A DNA stretch of 64,000 nucleotides. It comes from Salipiger bermudensis (GTDB lineage Bacteria; Pseudomonadota; Alphaproteobacteria; Rhodobacterales; Rhodobacteraceae). A program made the position numbers and the translations under genes. This document shows, in pieces, positions 46,011 to 59,578 of the stretch. The notes under the pieces are model-generated. The model saw nothing but the letters and a program-made list of their open reading frames with translations. It had not been told where the DNA came from and made no database searches. Positions within the stretch are counted from its first letter, which is position 1. The number at the start of each line of letters is the position of its first letter. The stretch spans positions 1 through 64,000 of the forward strand of contig NZ_JAIUZY010000011.1 in assembly GCF_020171625.1 (NCBI RefSeq), written 5' to 3'.

Positions 46011-47048
46011 ATGACGACCCTCACACGCCGCGGCGTTTTCCTCGGGACTGCCATCGCCATCGCAACCACGCTCGGCGGTGCTGCACAGGCGCAGGAACAC
46101 AGCTTCCGCTTCCAGTCCTCGGACCCCGCCGGCAACACCAACTTCATGCTGCAGAAAGAATGGGCCGAGATGGTCTCGGAGAAGACCGATGGCCGCGTCG
46201 CCATCGAGATGCTCCCCGTCGAGACCATCGTCGCGCATTCCGAGACCCTCGACGCGGTCGCCGCGGGTATCCTTGACGGCCACTTCACCGACACCTCCTA
46301 CGCCTCGGGCAAGGATCCGGCCTTCGGCCTGATCGCCAACCCGGTGGGCGCATGGTCCGCGCCGGAGCAGATGTTCGACTTCATCGAGAACGGTGGCGGC
46401 AAGGAGCTGATGAACGAGATGCTCGAGCCCTACGGCCTGCACTTCATCGGCGCCACCACGCCCGGCCTCGAGGCCTTCGTCTCGAAGGTTCCGCTCGAAG
46501 GTGTCGACGACCTGCAGGGCCTGAAGCTGCGCGCCCCCGAGGGCATGGTGCAGAACGTCTTCGCCGCCGCCGGCGCCTCGCCGGTGAACCTGCCGGGCTC
46601 CGAGGTCTTCACCTCGCTCGACAAGGGCGTGATCGATGCCGCCGACTACAACACCTTCTCGACCAACGCGGCGCAGGGCCTGCACGACGTGGCCAAGCAC
46701 CCGGTCTACCCGGGCTTCCACTCGATGCCGCTCATCGAAGTGTCGATGAACAAGGCCAAGTGGGACGCGCTGCCCGAGGACCTGCAGACCGCGCTGGAAG
46801 AATCGGTGAAGGAGTTCGCCACCTACCAGTCCGAAACCGTGCACCAGCGCGACATGGAAGCGGTGGAAGAGGCCAAGGCCGGCGGCGAGATCACCGTGCA
46901 TGACTGGTCCGACGAGGACCGCGCCAAGTTCCGCACCATCGCCCGCTCGCAGTGGGAGAAGGCCGCCGGCGCGTCGGAGAACTCGCAGAAGGTCTACGAC
47001 ACGCTCACCACATACCTCGTCGAAGAAGGTCTGATGACGGCCGAGTAA
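46011..47048 (+). CDS. TRAP transporter substrate-binding protein, DctP family
   Basis: A 345-residue periplasmic protein. The signal has a twin-arginine motif (LTRRGVFLG) and a cleavage near GGAAQA, so export may be by Tat. The mature part has the DctP pattern: HSFRFQSSDPAGNTNFMLQKEWAEMVSEKTDGRVAIEMLP and the conserved ligand-binding Arg in LQGLKLRAPEGM. It captures a carboxylate, here presumably an aldonic acid, for the DctQM membrane pair. GGGAGGAG lies 7 bp before the ATG. A hairpin terminator follows. Confidence 0.9.
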   Translation: MTTLTRRGVFLGTAIAIATTLGGAAQAQEHSFRFQSSDPAGNTNFMLQKEWAEMVSEKTDGRVAIEMLPVETIVAHSETLDAVAAGILDGHFTDTSYASGKDPAFGLIANPVGAWSAPEQMFDFIENGGGKELMNEMLEPYGLHFIGATTPGLEAFVSKVPLEGVDDLQGLKLRAPEGMVQNVFAAAGASPVNLPGSEVFTSLDKGVIDAADYNTFSTNAAQGLHDVAKHPVYPGFHSMPLIEVSMNKAKWDALPEDLQTALEESVKEFATYQSETVHQRDMEAVEEAKAGGEITVHDWSDEDRAKFRTIARSQWEKAAGASENSQKVYDTLTTYLVEEGLMTAE

Positions 47049-47068
47049 CCCTCGCCGTCCCAACTGTC

Positions 47069-47100
47069 GCCCCCGGCCCCGGCCGGGGGCTTTTCCTTTC
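47069..47100 (+). terminator. Terminator/attenuator between dctP and dctQ
   Basis: A perfect 9-bp stem GCCCCCGGC / GCCGGGGGC with a 4-nt loop is followed by TTTTCCTTTC. Its position within the operon fits partial termination, giving excess binding protein over membrane subunits. Confidence 0.7.
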
Positions 47101-47122
47101 CGCTCCGGAGGCCGCGCTCCCC

Positions 47123-47683
47123 ATGACCGACGCCATCGACGAAACCCTCTCCTCGCACAACAAGACGCCCGAGCCGGTGCCCGAAGCCGGCATGTTCGGC
47201 CATGCGGTCAACGCGGTGGGCCTGCTCTTCGCCATCGGCATCCTCGCCGCGGCCGGGCTGCTGTTCTACGAGGTGGTGATGCGCTACGCGTTCGACTCGC
47301 CCACCCGCTGGGTGCACGAGACGGTGGTCTTCCTCAGCGCCAGCGCCTTCGTCTTCGGCGGCCTTTACGCCGCCGCCATCGACAAGCACATCCGCGTGGT
47401 GCTGTTCTACGACCGGCTGAACGCCGGCATGAAGCGCGCCTTCGACGTCGCGATCTCGCTGGCCTGCCTCGTGTCCTCGCTGTTCTTTGCCTGGGCCGCC
47501 TGGCTGAGCGTGGAGCGCGCCGCCTGGACCCCGCAGGGCGACTTCCGGCTCGAGACCTCGGGCTCGGCGTGGAACCCGCCCTATCCCGGGCTGCTCAAGA
47601 TCTTCCTGTTGATCATCATGATCCTGCTGGCGATCCAGTTCGCGATCTTCACGGTCAACTACCTGCGCAAGAAGGCCAAGTGA
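47123..47683 (+). CDS. TRAP transporter small permease, DctQ family
   Basis: A 186-residue inner-membrane protein with four transmembrane segments (about 28-50, 63-85, 105-127, 150-175). The family motif is VVMRYAFDSPTRWVHETVVFLSASAFVFGG (MRY..F..P..W..E). It pairs with the DctM subunit, whose ATG overlaps its TGA (TGATG). The start at ATG 47123 lies past the attenuator; GGAGG stands about 12 bp upstream. Confidence 0.9.
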   Translation: MTDAIDETLSSHNKTPEPVPEAGMFGHAVNAVGLLFAIGILAAAGLLFYEVVMRYAFDSPTRWVHETVVFLSASAFVFGGLYAAAIDKHIRVVLFYDRLNAGMKRAFDVAISLACLVSSLFFAWAAWLSVERAAWTPQGDFRLETSGSAWNPPYPGLLKIFLLIIMILLAIQFAIFTVNYLRKKAK

Positions 47684-48999
47684 TGGAATTCCTCCCCGAC
47701 TTTCAGGCGATGGGCATCGGTGGCGCGACCTTCGCGATGTTCGTCATGCTCATGGTGCTGCTGCTCACCGGTATGCCGCTGGCCTTCGTCACCCTGCTGG
47801 TGGCGCTGATCTTCGCCCTCGGCTGGTTCGGCCCGATGGCGGTGCCGCTGATCACCTCGCGGATCTTCAGCTTCGTCAACAGCTTCGTCTTCGTGTCGGT
47901 GCCGATGTTCGTGCTGATGGCGGCGATCCTCGACCGCTCGGGCATCGCCCGCGACCTGTTCGACGCGATGAAGGTGCTCGCCGGCCGCATCCGCGGCGGC
48001 GTCGCGATCCAGACGCTGCTGGTCGCCGTGGTGCTGGCCGCGATGTCGGGCATCATCGGCGGCGAGGTCATCCTGCTGGGCCTGCTGGCGCTGCCGCAGA
48101 TGCTGCGGCTGGGCTATGACCGCAACCTCGCCATCGGCGTGTGCTGCGCCGGCGGCGCGCTCGGCACCATGGTGCCGCCCTCGATCGTGCTCATCATCTA
48201 CGGCCTGACCGCCAACGTCTCGGTCGGCGACCTGTTCTCGGCGGCCTTCCTGCCCGGCCTGATGCTGGCGGGCTTCTACGCCGCCTACATCCTGATCCGC
48301 GCCTACATGAACCCCGCGCTCGCCCCCATCGCCGAGCCCGAGGACATCACCCGCGGCGAGAAGCTGCGCCTGCTCAAGGGCCTGTTCCTGCCGATCCTCG
48401 TGGTGATCTTCGTGCTGGGTTCGATCTATGGCGGCATCGCCTCGGTCACCGAGGCCTCGGCCATCGGCGTGATCGGCGTGACGCTGTCGACCGTGATCCG
48501 CGGCGAGTTCAGCCTGTCGCTGCTGATCGGCGCGGCCAAGCAGACCCTGCGCACCGTCGGCATGATCGTCTGGATCGGCATCGGCGCCTCGGCCCTCGTG
48601 GGCGTGTTCAACCTGATGGGCGGCATCAACTTCGTGTCGAACCTGATCACCGGCATCTCGGACAACCCGACCGTGGTGATCCTGTTCATGATGGCGATCC
48701 TCTTCGTGCTGGGGATGTTCCTCGACTGGGTGGGCATTGCGCTACTGTGCATGCCGATCTTCGTGCCCATCGTCATCGACATGGGCTATGACCCGGTCTG
48801 GTTCGGCGTGGTCTTCGCGATGAACATGCAGGTCAGCTTCCTGTCGCCGCCCTTCGGCCCGGCCGCGTTCTACCTCAAATCCGTGGCGCCGCCGGACATC
48901 TCTCTGGGCGACATCTTCCGCTCGCTGCTGCCGTTCATCGCCATGCAGGTCCTTGCCGTCGCCCTGCTCATCATCTTCCCCGGCATCACCGGCCACTGA
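47683..48999 (+). CDS. TRAP transporter large permease, DctM family
   Basis: A 438-residue membrane protein with about twelve helices. Family segments are [81 protein letters not shown] and [18 protein letters not shown]. It is the Na+-coupled transport core of the TRAP system. It is followed 16 bp later by the sugar-acid dehydratase gene, so transport and catabolism share a transcript. Confidence 0.93.
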   Translation: MEFLPDFQAMGIGGATFAMFVMLMVLLLTGMPLAFVTLLVALIFALGWFGPMAVPLITSRIFSFVNSFVFVSVPMFVLMAAILDRSGIARDLFDAMKVLAGRIRGGVAIQTLLVAVVLAAMSGIIGGEVILLGLLALPQMLRLGYDRNLAIGVCCAGGALGTMVPPSIVLIIYGLTANVSVGDLFSAAFLPGLMLAGFYAAYILIRAYMNPALAPIAEPEDITRGEKLRLLKGLFLPILVVIFVLGSIYGGIASVTEASAIGVIGVTLSTVIRGEFSLSLLIGAAKQTLRTVGMIVWIGIGASALVGVFNLMGGINFVSNLITGISDNPTVVILFMMAILFVLGMFLDWVGIALLCMPIFVPIVIDMGYDPVWFGVVFAMNMQVSFLSPPFGPAAFYLKSVAPPDISLGDIFRSLLPFIAMQVLAVALLIIFPGITGH

Positions 49000-49015
49000 C
49001 CCACCGGAGACCATC

Positions 49016-50812
49016 ATGACCGACACAACACGCAAGACGCTGCGCTCGGAGAGCTGGTTCAACGATCTGGGCGATCCGGAAATGACCGCCCTCTATCTCG
49101 AGCGCTACCTCAACTACGGGCTGACCCTCGAAGAGCTTCGCTCGGGCAAGCCGATCATCGGCATCGCCCAGACCGGCTCGGACCTGTCGCCCTGCAACCG
49201 CCACCACGTCGAGCTGGCCAAGCGCACCCGCGACGGCATCCGCGCGCAGGGCGGCATCCCGCTCGAGATCCCGGTGCACCCGATCCAGGAGACCGGCAAG
49301 CGCCCGACCGCGATGCTGGACCGCAACCTCGCCTATCTCAGCCTCGTCGAGAGCCTGTTCGGCTACCCGATCGACGGCGTGGTGCTGACCATCGGCTGCG
49401 ACAAGACCACCCCGGCGCTGCTGATGGCCGCGGCCACGGTGAACATCCCCGCCATCGCCTTCTCGGTCGGCCCGATGCTGAACGGCTGGCACAAGGGCGA
49501 GCGTGCGGGCTCGGGCGCGGTGATCTGGAAGGCGCGCGAGAAACACGCCGCCGGCGAGATCGACGGCGAGGGCTTCCTCACCATGGCCGCCGCCTCGGCG
49601 CCGTCGGTGGGCTACTGCAACACCATGGGCACGGCCTCGACGATGAACTCGCTGGCCGAGGTTCTGGGGATGCAGCTGCCGGGCTCGGCCTCGATCCCGG
49701 CGCCCTATCGCGAGCGCGGGCAGATGGCCTATTACACCGGCTGCCGCATCGTCGACATGGTGCACGAGGACCTGCGCCCGTCGCAGATCATGACCCGCGA
49801 GGCGTTCGAGAACGCCATCGTGGTCAACTCCGCCATCGGCGGCTCGACCAACGCACCGATCCACCTCGTCGCCATCGCCAAGCATCTCGGCATCGAGATC
49901 AGCAATGCCGACTGGGAAACCCATGGCTACAAGATCCCGCTCCTGGCCAACGTGCAGCCGGCCGGGGCCTATCTCTCCGAGGACTTCCACCTCGCCGGCG
50001 GCCTGCCGGCGGTGGTGGCCGAACTGCTGAGCGGCGGGCTGGTGCCGCATCCCGATGCGGTGACCGTGACCGGCGAAGCCTTCGGGCAACTCTATCGCGA
50101 TGCGCCCTGCGAGAATGACGACGTCATCCGCCCGCTCGACCGCGCGCTGACGCCCGAGGCCGGCTTCCTCAACATGACGGGCAACCTGTTCGATACCGCG
50201 ATCATGAAGACTTCGGTCATCACCGAGGAGTTCCGTGACCGCTACCTGACCAACCCGAAGGACCCGATGGCCTTCGAAGGCCCGGTCTTTGTGTTCGACG
50301 GCCCCGAGGACTTCCACAAGCGCATCGACGACCCGGCGCTCAACATCACCTCTGACAGCATCCTCGTGATGCGCGGCGCCGGGCCCAAGGGCTATCCCGG
50401 CGGCGCCGAGGTGGTGAACATGCGGCCGCCCTCCTACCTGATCAAGCAGGGCATCCGTGGCCTGCCCTGCATGGGTGACGGACGCCAGTCCGGCACCTCG
50501 GGCTCGGCCTCGATCCTCAACGCCTCGCCCGAGGCGGCGGATGGCGGCAACCTCGCCATCCTGCGCGATGGCGACCGCCTGCGCGTCGATCTCAACACCC
50601 GGCAGGTGCAGCTTCAGCTCTCGGAGGCCGAGATTGCCGAGCGCCGGGCCGCGCTCGAGGCCGAGGGCGGCTACAAGGTGCCCGAGAGCCAGTCGCCCTG
50701 GCAGGCGATCTTCCGCGACCGGGTGCGTCAGTTCTCGGAAGGCATGGTGCTCGACGGCGCCGATCAGTTCCGCGACATCGGCAACAAGATCATGCCGCGT
50801 CACAGCCACTGA
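49016..50812 (+). CDS. IlvD/Edd-family sugar-acid dehydratase (xylonate/galactonate type)
   Basis: A 598-residue Fe-S dehydratase. The probable cluster ligands are C60 (QTGSDLSPC), C128 ([10 protein letters not shown], with the carbamylated Lys130) and C201 ([10 protein letters not shown]). The loop [19 protein letters not shown] contains the catalytic Ser. It resembles Caulobacter xylonate dehydratase along its length, as far as I recall that sequence (TALYLERxx[18 protein letters not shown]). Context with DgoK and KDPGal aldolase suggests galactonate or a related aldonate as substrate. It makes a 2-keto-3-deoxy acid in the cytosol. Confidence 0.88.
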   Translation: MTDTTRKTLRSESWFNDLGDPEMTALYLERYLNYGLTLEELRSGKPIIGIAQTGSDLSPCNRHHVELAKRTRDGIRAQGGIPLEIPVHPIQETGKRPTAMLDRNLAYLSLVESLFGYPIDGVVLTIGCDKTTPALLMAAATVNIPAIAFSVGPMLNGWHKGERAGSGAVIWKAREKHAAGEIDGEGFLTMAAASAPSVGYCNTMGTASTMNSLAEVLGMQLPGSASIPAPYRERGQMAYYTGCRIVDMVHEDLRPSQIMTREAFENAIVVNSAIGGSTNAPIHLVAIAKHLGIEISNADWETHGYKIPLLANVQPAGAYLSEDFHLAGGLPAVVAELLSGGLVPHPDAVTVTGEAFGQLYRDAPCENDDVIRPLDRALTPEAGFLNMTGNLFDTAIMKTSVITEEFRDRYLTNPKDPMAFEGPVFVFDGPEDFHKRIDDPALNITSDSILVMRGAGPKGYPGGAEVVNMRPPSYLIKQGIRGLPCMGDGRQSGTSGSASILNASPEAADGGNLAILRDGDRLRVDLNTRQVQLQLSEAEIAERRAALEAEGGYKVPESQSPWQAIFRDRVRQFSEGMVLDGADQFRDIGNKIMPRHSH

Positions 50813-51237
50813 CCGCCTCCGCCCTTTTGAACCGCTTGTTGCGCCCCGACCCACCGTCGGGGCGCAACTGCGTTTGGGGCTCTGCATCGCGTCAAACGCG
50901 CCCGGTTTCCGGTCGCCCGATCGCTTTCCGGCTCTTCGATGCGGTTTCGCGGCGTGGGCGCGGCAATTCCACACCCGAAATTTTCGCTTTTGTTCGCTTC
51001 TTCGGACAAGCGCGTGGAAAGGCGGCATCGCCTGACGTAAACGCGCCGCCCAAACCTCCCAAACCGAGAGCCAAGGGTGTTCAAATGTTGACGTTAGGTC
51101 GACTGCAGAGAACGCTGCCCCCTAATTCCGATACAAATGAACGACTTATGAGAAACCGAACATAAGCGAAGATTTTCGCTTGCGGGCGCGCCCACAATCA
51201 AGCAGGTTATCGCTCACGCCAAGGTGAGGAGGAGCTT
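50813..51237 (+). other. Intergenic region and probable control region of the glp operon
   Basis: About 425 bp without a gene. It holds three TTCGCTT heptamers (50983, 50993, 51175), two of them in tandem. AAGCGAA-GATT-TTCGCTT is an inverted repeat at 51164-51181, and CTTATG-N10-CATAAG another at 51145-51166. This AT-rich section just ahead of glpD is the likely promoter/operator zone, perhaps for a DeoR-type GlpR encoded elsewhere. Confidence 0.5.
51145..51181. promoter_or_regulatory. Candidate operator of the glp operon
   Basis: Two overlapping inverted repeats are present: CTTATG/CATAAG with a 10-bp spacer (51145-51166) and AAGCGAA/TTCGCTT with a 4-bp spacer (51164-51181). The latter heptamer also recurs twice about 180 bp upstream. 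They stand 56-93 bp before the glpD GTG. Confidence 0.45.
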
Positions 51238-52833
51238 GTGCGGGACAGCCACGACATCGACGTGGTCGATCTGTTCGTGATCGGCGGCGGCATCAACGGA
51301 TGCGGCATTTCGCGCGACGCGGCGGGCCGCGGCCTGTCGGTTCGGCTGGCCGAGATGAACGACCTCGCCTCGGCAACCTCCTCGGCCTCGACCAAGCTGT
51401 TCCACGGCGGGCTGCGCTATCTCGAGTATTTCGAGTTTCGGCTGGTGCGCGAAGCGCTGATCGAGCGCGAGGTGCTGCTGCGCGCCATGCCCCATATCAG
51501 CTGGCCGATGCGTTTCGTGCTGCCCTACCACAAGGACATGCGCTTCGAGAGCGACACCCCGACCTCGAAGCTTCTGACCACCGTCATGCCGTGGATGAAG
51601 GGGCGCCGCCCGGCCTGGCTGATCCGGCTGGGGCTGTTCATGTACGACCATCTGGGCGGGCGAAAGATCCTGCCGGGCACTGCGACTCTGTCGCTCAAGG
51701 GGACCCCCGAGGGCGCTCCGCTGGTCGACCGGCTCGAGACCGCCTACGAATATTCCGACTGCTGGATCGAGGATTCGCGCCTCGTTGTGCTCAATGCCCG
51801 CGATGCCGAGGCCCGCGGCGCCGAGATCCTGACCCGGACCAAGGCGCTCTCGGCGGCGCGCGAGGGCAATCTCTGGCGGATCGACACGCAGGATGCCGAG
51901 ACCGGCGAGATGCGGACCCACCGGGCGCGGATGCTGGTCAATGCCGGTGGGCCGTGGGTCGGCGATATCATCCGCAGCAAGGTCCGGCTCAACACCCGCG
52001 AGGGCATCCGGCTGGTGCGCGGCTCGCATATCGTGACGCGCCGCCTCTACGATCACGACAAGTGCTACTTCTTTCAGGGCACCGACGGGCGGATCATCTT
52101 CGCCATCCCCTACGAGACCGACTACACGCTGATCGGCACCACGGACGCGGCGCACGACGACCCCTCGGAGCGCCCGGTCTGCACCCCGGAAGAGCGCGCC
52201 TACCTGCTCGATTTCGTCAACCAGTATTTCAAGCGCTCGATCGGCGAGGACGATATCGTCTGGACCTATTCCGGCGTGCGCCCGCTCTATGACGACGGCG
52301 CGAGCAGCGCCACGGCGGCCACCCGCGACTACACGCTCAAGGTCGAGGCCGAGGGCGGCGCGCCGCTGCTCAACGTCTTCGGCGGCAAGATCACCACCTA
52401 TCGCAGGCTTGCCGAAAGCGCGCTCGAGAAGATCGGCGCGCACCTGACCGTGGCCAAGGGACCGTGGACCGCCGGTGTGCCGCTGCCGGGCGGGGATTTC
52501 CCGGTCGACGGGGTCGACCGGCTGGTCACCGATCTCGCGAGCGCCCACCCCTATCTCACGCCATTCCACGCCCGCCGGCTGGTGCGCGCCTACGGCACCG
52601 AGGCGGCAGAGATGCTGAAGGGGGCCAAGACGCTGGCGGATCTGGGCGAGGATTTCGGCGCCACGCTGACCGCGACCGAGGTCACGTGGCTGATGAACAA
52701 GGAATACGCGCGCACCGCCGAGGACGTGGTGTGGCGTCGCAACAAGCTGGGCCTGCGCCTGTCCGAGGACGAGGTGGCGCGGCTCGACCGCTGGATGGAC
52801 GCGCAACGGCGCGCCGTCGCGGCGGCGGAATAG
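51238..52833 (+). CDS. glpD: Glycerol-3-phosphate dehydrogenase, aerobic (FAD)
   Basis: A 531-residue FAD enzyme. The N-terminal dinucleotide fold is DLFVIGGGINGCGISRDAAGRGLSVRLAE, followed by the GlpD signature SSASTKLFHGGLRYLEYFEFRLVREALIER. Further in are IFAIPYETDYTLIGTTDAAHDD and WTYSGVRPLYDDG, and a C-terminal helical domain. It oxidises sn-glycerol-3-phosphate to dihydroxyacetone phosphate, passing electrons to quinone at the inner membrane. The GTG start has GGAGGAG 6 bp upstream. It leads the glpDSTPQUV operon. Confidence 0.95.
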   Translation: MRDSHDIDVVDLFVIGGGINGCGISRDAAGRGLSVRLAEMNDLASATSSASTKLFHGGLRYLEYFEFRLVREALIEREVLLRAMPHISWPMRFVLPYHKDMRFESDTPTSKLLTTVMPWMKGRRPAWLIRLGLFMYDHLGGRKILPGTATLSLKGTPEGAPLVDRLETAYEYSDCWIEDSRLVVLNARDAEARGAEILTRTKALSAAREGNLWRIDTQDAETGEMRTHRARMLVNAGGPWVGDIIRSKVRLNTREGIRLVRGSHIVTRRLYDHDKCYFFQGTDGRIIFAIPYETDYTLIGTTDAAHDDPSERPVCTPEERAYLLDFVNQYFKRSIGEDDIVWTYSGVRPLYDDGASSATAATRDYTLKVEAEGGAPLLNVFGGKITTYRRLAESALEKIGAHLTVAKGPWTAGVPLPGGDFPVDGVDRLVTDLASAHPYLTPFHARRLVRAYGTEAAEMLKGAKTLADLGEDFGATLTATEVTWLMNKEYARTAEDVVWRRNKLGLRLSEDEVARLDRWMDAQRRAVAAAE

Positions 52834-52845
52834 GGAGGACGACCG

Positions 52846-53934
<1,089 letters not shown>

Positions 53935-53946
53935 GGGGAGACGACC

Positions 53947-55023
53947 ATGGCAAAGATCACGCTCGACAACCTCGCCCACAGCTACAAGCCCAACCCGTCG
54001 ACCGAGGACGACTACGCGCTGAAGGAGCTGAACCACGACTGGGTCGATGGCGAGGCCTACGCGCTGCTCGGCTCTTCGGGCTGCGGCAAGTCCACCCTGC
54101 TCAACATCATCTCGGGGCTGCTGACGCCCTCGCAGGGGCGCATCCTGTTCGACGGCAAGGATGTCACCCGCGCCCCCACCGCCGAGCGCAACATCGCACA
54201 GGTGTTCCAGTTCCCGGTGGTTTACGACACCATGACGGTGCACGACAATCTCGCCTTCCCGCTGCGCAACCGCGGCCGAGACGAGGCGTATGTGGCCGAG
54301 CGCGTCAACGAGATCGCCAAGATGATCGGCATGGAGCACATGCTCAAGCGCAAGGCGCGCGGTCTCGGCGCCGACGAGAAGCAGAAGATCAGCCTCGGGC
54401 GCGGCATGGTGCGCAAGGACGTCAACGCGCTGCTCTTCGACGAGCCGCTGACGGTGATCGACCCGCACATGAAGTGGGAGCTACGCACCCAGCTCAAGCG
54501 GCTGCACCACGAGTTCGGCCACACGATGATCTACGTCACCCACGACCAGACCGAGGCGCTGACCTTCGCCGACAAGGTGGTGGTGATGTATGACGGCCGC
54601 GTGGTGCAGATCGGCACGCCGGAAGAGCTGTTCGAGCGCCCCGAGCACACCTTCGTGGGCTATTTCATCGGCTCGCCGGGGATGAACGTGATCCCCGCCC
54701 GGGTCGAGGGCGCGACCGCCCATGTGGGCGGCGCCGAGATCGCTCTGGGGCAGGGTTACGGCCCGCTCTCGGGCAAGGTCGAGATCGGCATCCGCCCGGA
54801 ATTCGCCCGCCTGTCGCAGAGCGAGGGCCTGCCGGTCAAGGTGCGCCGGGTAGAGGATGTGGGCCGGCACAAGATCATCCGCGCGGACATGTTCGGGCAG
54901 GACATCAACATCATCGCCGGCGAGGACGAGCGCATCAGCCCCGACATGAACCGGGTGACCTTCGATCCGTCGCAGGTCAACGTGTATGCAGACGACTGGC
55001 GCGTGAAGGGGGCGGCCGCATGA
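53947..55023 (+). CDS. glpT: Glycerol ABC transporter ATP-binding protein GlpT
   Basis: A 358-residue ATPase with Walker A GSSGCGKST and Q-loop VFQFPVVYDTMT. The signature position reads GLGADEKQKISLGRGMVRKD, degenerate compared with LSGGQ. Walker B is ALLFDEPLTVIDPHMKWEL and the H-loop YVTHDQTEALTFADKV is intact. GlpS has a canonical signature but an altered switch His; GlpT is the reverse. This suggests a heterodimer with one good composite ATP site. The name follows the rhizobial operon and is unrelated to the E. coli G3P antiporter. Confidence 0.92.
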   Translation: MAKITLDNLAHSYKPNPSTEDDYALKELNHDWVDGEAYALLGSSGCGKSTLLNIISGLLTPSQGRILFDGKDVTRAPTAERNIAQVFQFPVVYDTMTVHDNLAFPLRNRGRDEAYVAERVNEIAKMIGMEHMLKRKARGLGADEKQKISLGRGMVRKDVNALLFDEPLTVIDPHMKWELRTQLKRLHHEFGHTMIYVTHDQTEALTFADKVVVMYDGRVVQIGTPEELFERPEHTFVGYFIGSPGMNVIPARVEGATAHVGGAEIALGQGYGPLSGKVEIGIRPEFARLSQSEGLPVKVRRVEDVGRHKIIRADMFGQDINIIAGEDERISPDMNRVTFDPSQVNVYADDWRVKGAAA

Positions 55024-55043
55024 TGCAACGTCTCCCATTCCAC

Positions 55044-55127
55044 GTCATCCTCGGGCTTGCCCCGAGGATCTCCATTTCAACGCGCACGCTTTCGGCCCGA
55101 GATCCTCGGGTCGGGCCCGAGGATGAC
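55044..55127. repeat. Inverted pair of palindromic CCCGAGGAT intergenic repeats
   Basis: Unit 1 (55044-55071) and unit 2 (55100-55127) are 28 bp each, themselves palindromic (ATCCTCGGG...CCCGAGGAT), and lie in opposite orientation with 25 of 28 positions matching. They occupy the 136-bp gap between glpT and glpP. Similar CCCGAGGATG repeats are, from memory, common intergenic elements in alphaproteobacteria. Confidence 0.65.
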
Positions 55128-55159
55128 CGCGCGACCCGCCACACCGGGGGACCCAACCG

Positions 55160-56029
<870 letters not shown>

Positions 56030-56030
56030 C

Positions 56031-56894
<864 letters not shown>

Positions 56895-56910
56895 TGACGG
56901 CCGCCAAGAA

Positions 56911-57053
56911 GGCGCGCATGCGCCAGGCCCGACCTCGGGAGGGCGTCATCGCCAGCCCGGCGGTCGCACTCCAAAGCACCGGCGTCACCCACGCATACAT
57001 CGACCCAACAAAGGCCCTCCCGGGGGGGAGGTCGGGCCTGGCGCATGCGCGCC
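56911..57053. repeat. Long perfect inverted repeat (hairpin element) between glpQ and glpU
   Basis: Positions 56911-56936 are perfectly complementary to 57028-57053 (26 bp, beginning GGCGCGCATGCGCC). The pairing continues as GGGAGGGC (56937-56944) with GCCCTCCC (57014-57021) after a 6-nt G bulge. The 69-nt intervening sequence carries no gene. The transcript would form a very stable stem of about 34 bp within the operon. It could be a regulatory hairpin or a miniature non-autonomous insertion. Confidence 0.8.
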
Positions 57054-57092
57054 GGTTGTACCCGTTGGCCAGCCTTCGAAAGGAGACCTGAC

Positions 57093-57368
57093 ATGGACTG
57101 GATGGCATGGACCTGGCCGACCGCGATCTTTTTCATGGTGATCGCCTCGCTGCTGATCGTGTTCACGATCCTCGCGATCAAGTTTCCCGAGACGCCGCGC
57201 GTCGGCGTGCTGCGGATCGAGACCACGCGCGGCGACCGGCTTTTCATCACGCTTCTGGGCAGCGCCTTCATCAACCTCGCCTGGCTGGGGCTCGTCGGAG
57301 CCGACACCCAGCCCTGGGCGCTGGCGGTCTGCCTGGCCTATGCCGCAGCGGTGTTCCGCTGGGTCTAG
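57093..57368 (+). CDS. glpU: DUF2160 small membrane protein, GlpU
   Basis: A 91-residue protein with two to three hydrophobic helices (about 6-28, 50-68, 72-90). It has MDWMAWTWPTAIFFMVIASLL at the start and FPETPRVGVLRIETTRGDRLFITLLGSAFINLAWLGL, the DUF2160 pattern. It lies between permease and binding-protein genes, as in rhizobial glp operons where it is called glpU. It is presumed to be an accessory transporter subunit; its function is unproven. AAGGAGACCTGAC precedes the ATG. Confidence 0.88.
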   Translation: MDWMAWTWPTAIFFMVIASLLIVFTILAIKFPETPRVGVLRIETTRGDRLFITLLGSAFINLAWLGLVGADTQPWALAVCLAYAAAVFRWV

Positions 57369-57451
57369 GCCGCACGAGACGGCCGGGGCAGACGGCAGGA
57401 GACCGCCCGCCCCGGAACAAGACGTGACAAGTTCAAACTAGGGAGGACCAC

Positions 57452-59176
<1,725 letters not shown>

Positions 59177-59187
59177 GGCAGAGATAG

Positions 59188-59257
59188 GCCGGCGCATTCG
59201 TGCGCCGGTCGCCTAATAAGGATTGGGCCGCGCCTTCGGGTGCGGTCCTTTTCTTTT
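59188..59257 (+). terminator. Double-hairpin terminator of the glp operon
   Basis: The first hairpin is GCCGGCGCA-TTCG-TGCGCCGGT (59188-59209). The second, GGGCCGCGCC-TTCG-GGTGCGGTCC (59225-59248), runs into TTTTCTTTT, a classical intrinsic terminator. Both use stable TTCG tetraloops. Confidence 0.85.
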
Positions 59258-59523
59258 GGGGGAGGGTTGTGCACCGGCAGCGGCGCCCACCTCAGCGCAA
59301 GCCGCGTCCTCGCAGGCGCGCGGGTTGGTGAGGCGATCCAATGGCCTTCGCGATGTATCGCAGCGAAATCCAACGGACCTGTCGTTTCTGCGCAGAGACA
59401 ACCAACCGCCGGTCCGGGTTCACGCCACGCCTCCGGTAGGAGAATGCCGCGGCCTTCGGCTTAGAGCCTGCCAAGGCATCGGCCCGGAAGCGTTGCACGC
59501 TTGAGGGCCCGAGAGGTCAAAGC

Positions 59524-59555
59524 AAAAAGGACCGCAGCGTCTCCGCCACGGCCCT
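59524..59555 (-). terminator. Terminator of the dehydrogenase operon
   Basis: On the minus strand AGGGCCGTGGCG pairs with CGCTGCGGTCCT (with G-U pairs) and is followed by TTTTTGC, about 25 bp past the cytochrome stop. Confidence 0.7.
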
Positions 59556-59578
59556 GTCTTTTCGTTCGGCAGGCAGGC

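Larger units (their letters stand above)
59177..59578. other. Intergenic region between convergent glpV and cytochrome genes
   Basis: About 400 bp holding terminators for both operons and, in the middle (about 59260-59520), GC-rich sequence in which I see no supported gene. Confidence 0.5.

Noticed and set aside
48986-51028. 680-codon minus-strand frame opposite the IlvD/Edd dehydratase
   Set aside because: Shadow of a high-GC gene with no recognisable fold, while the plus strand carries all Fe-S ligands of the dehydratase.
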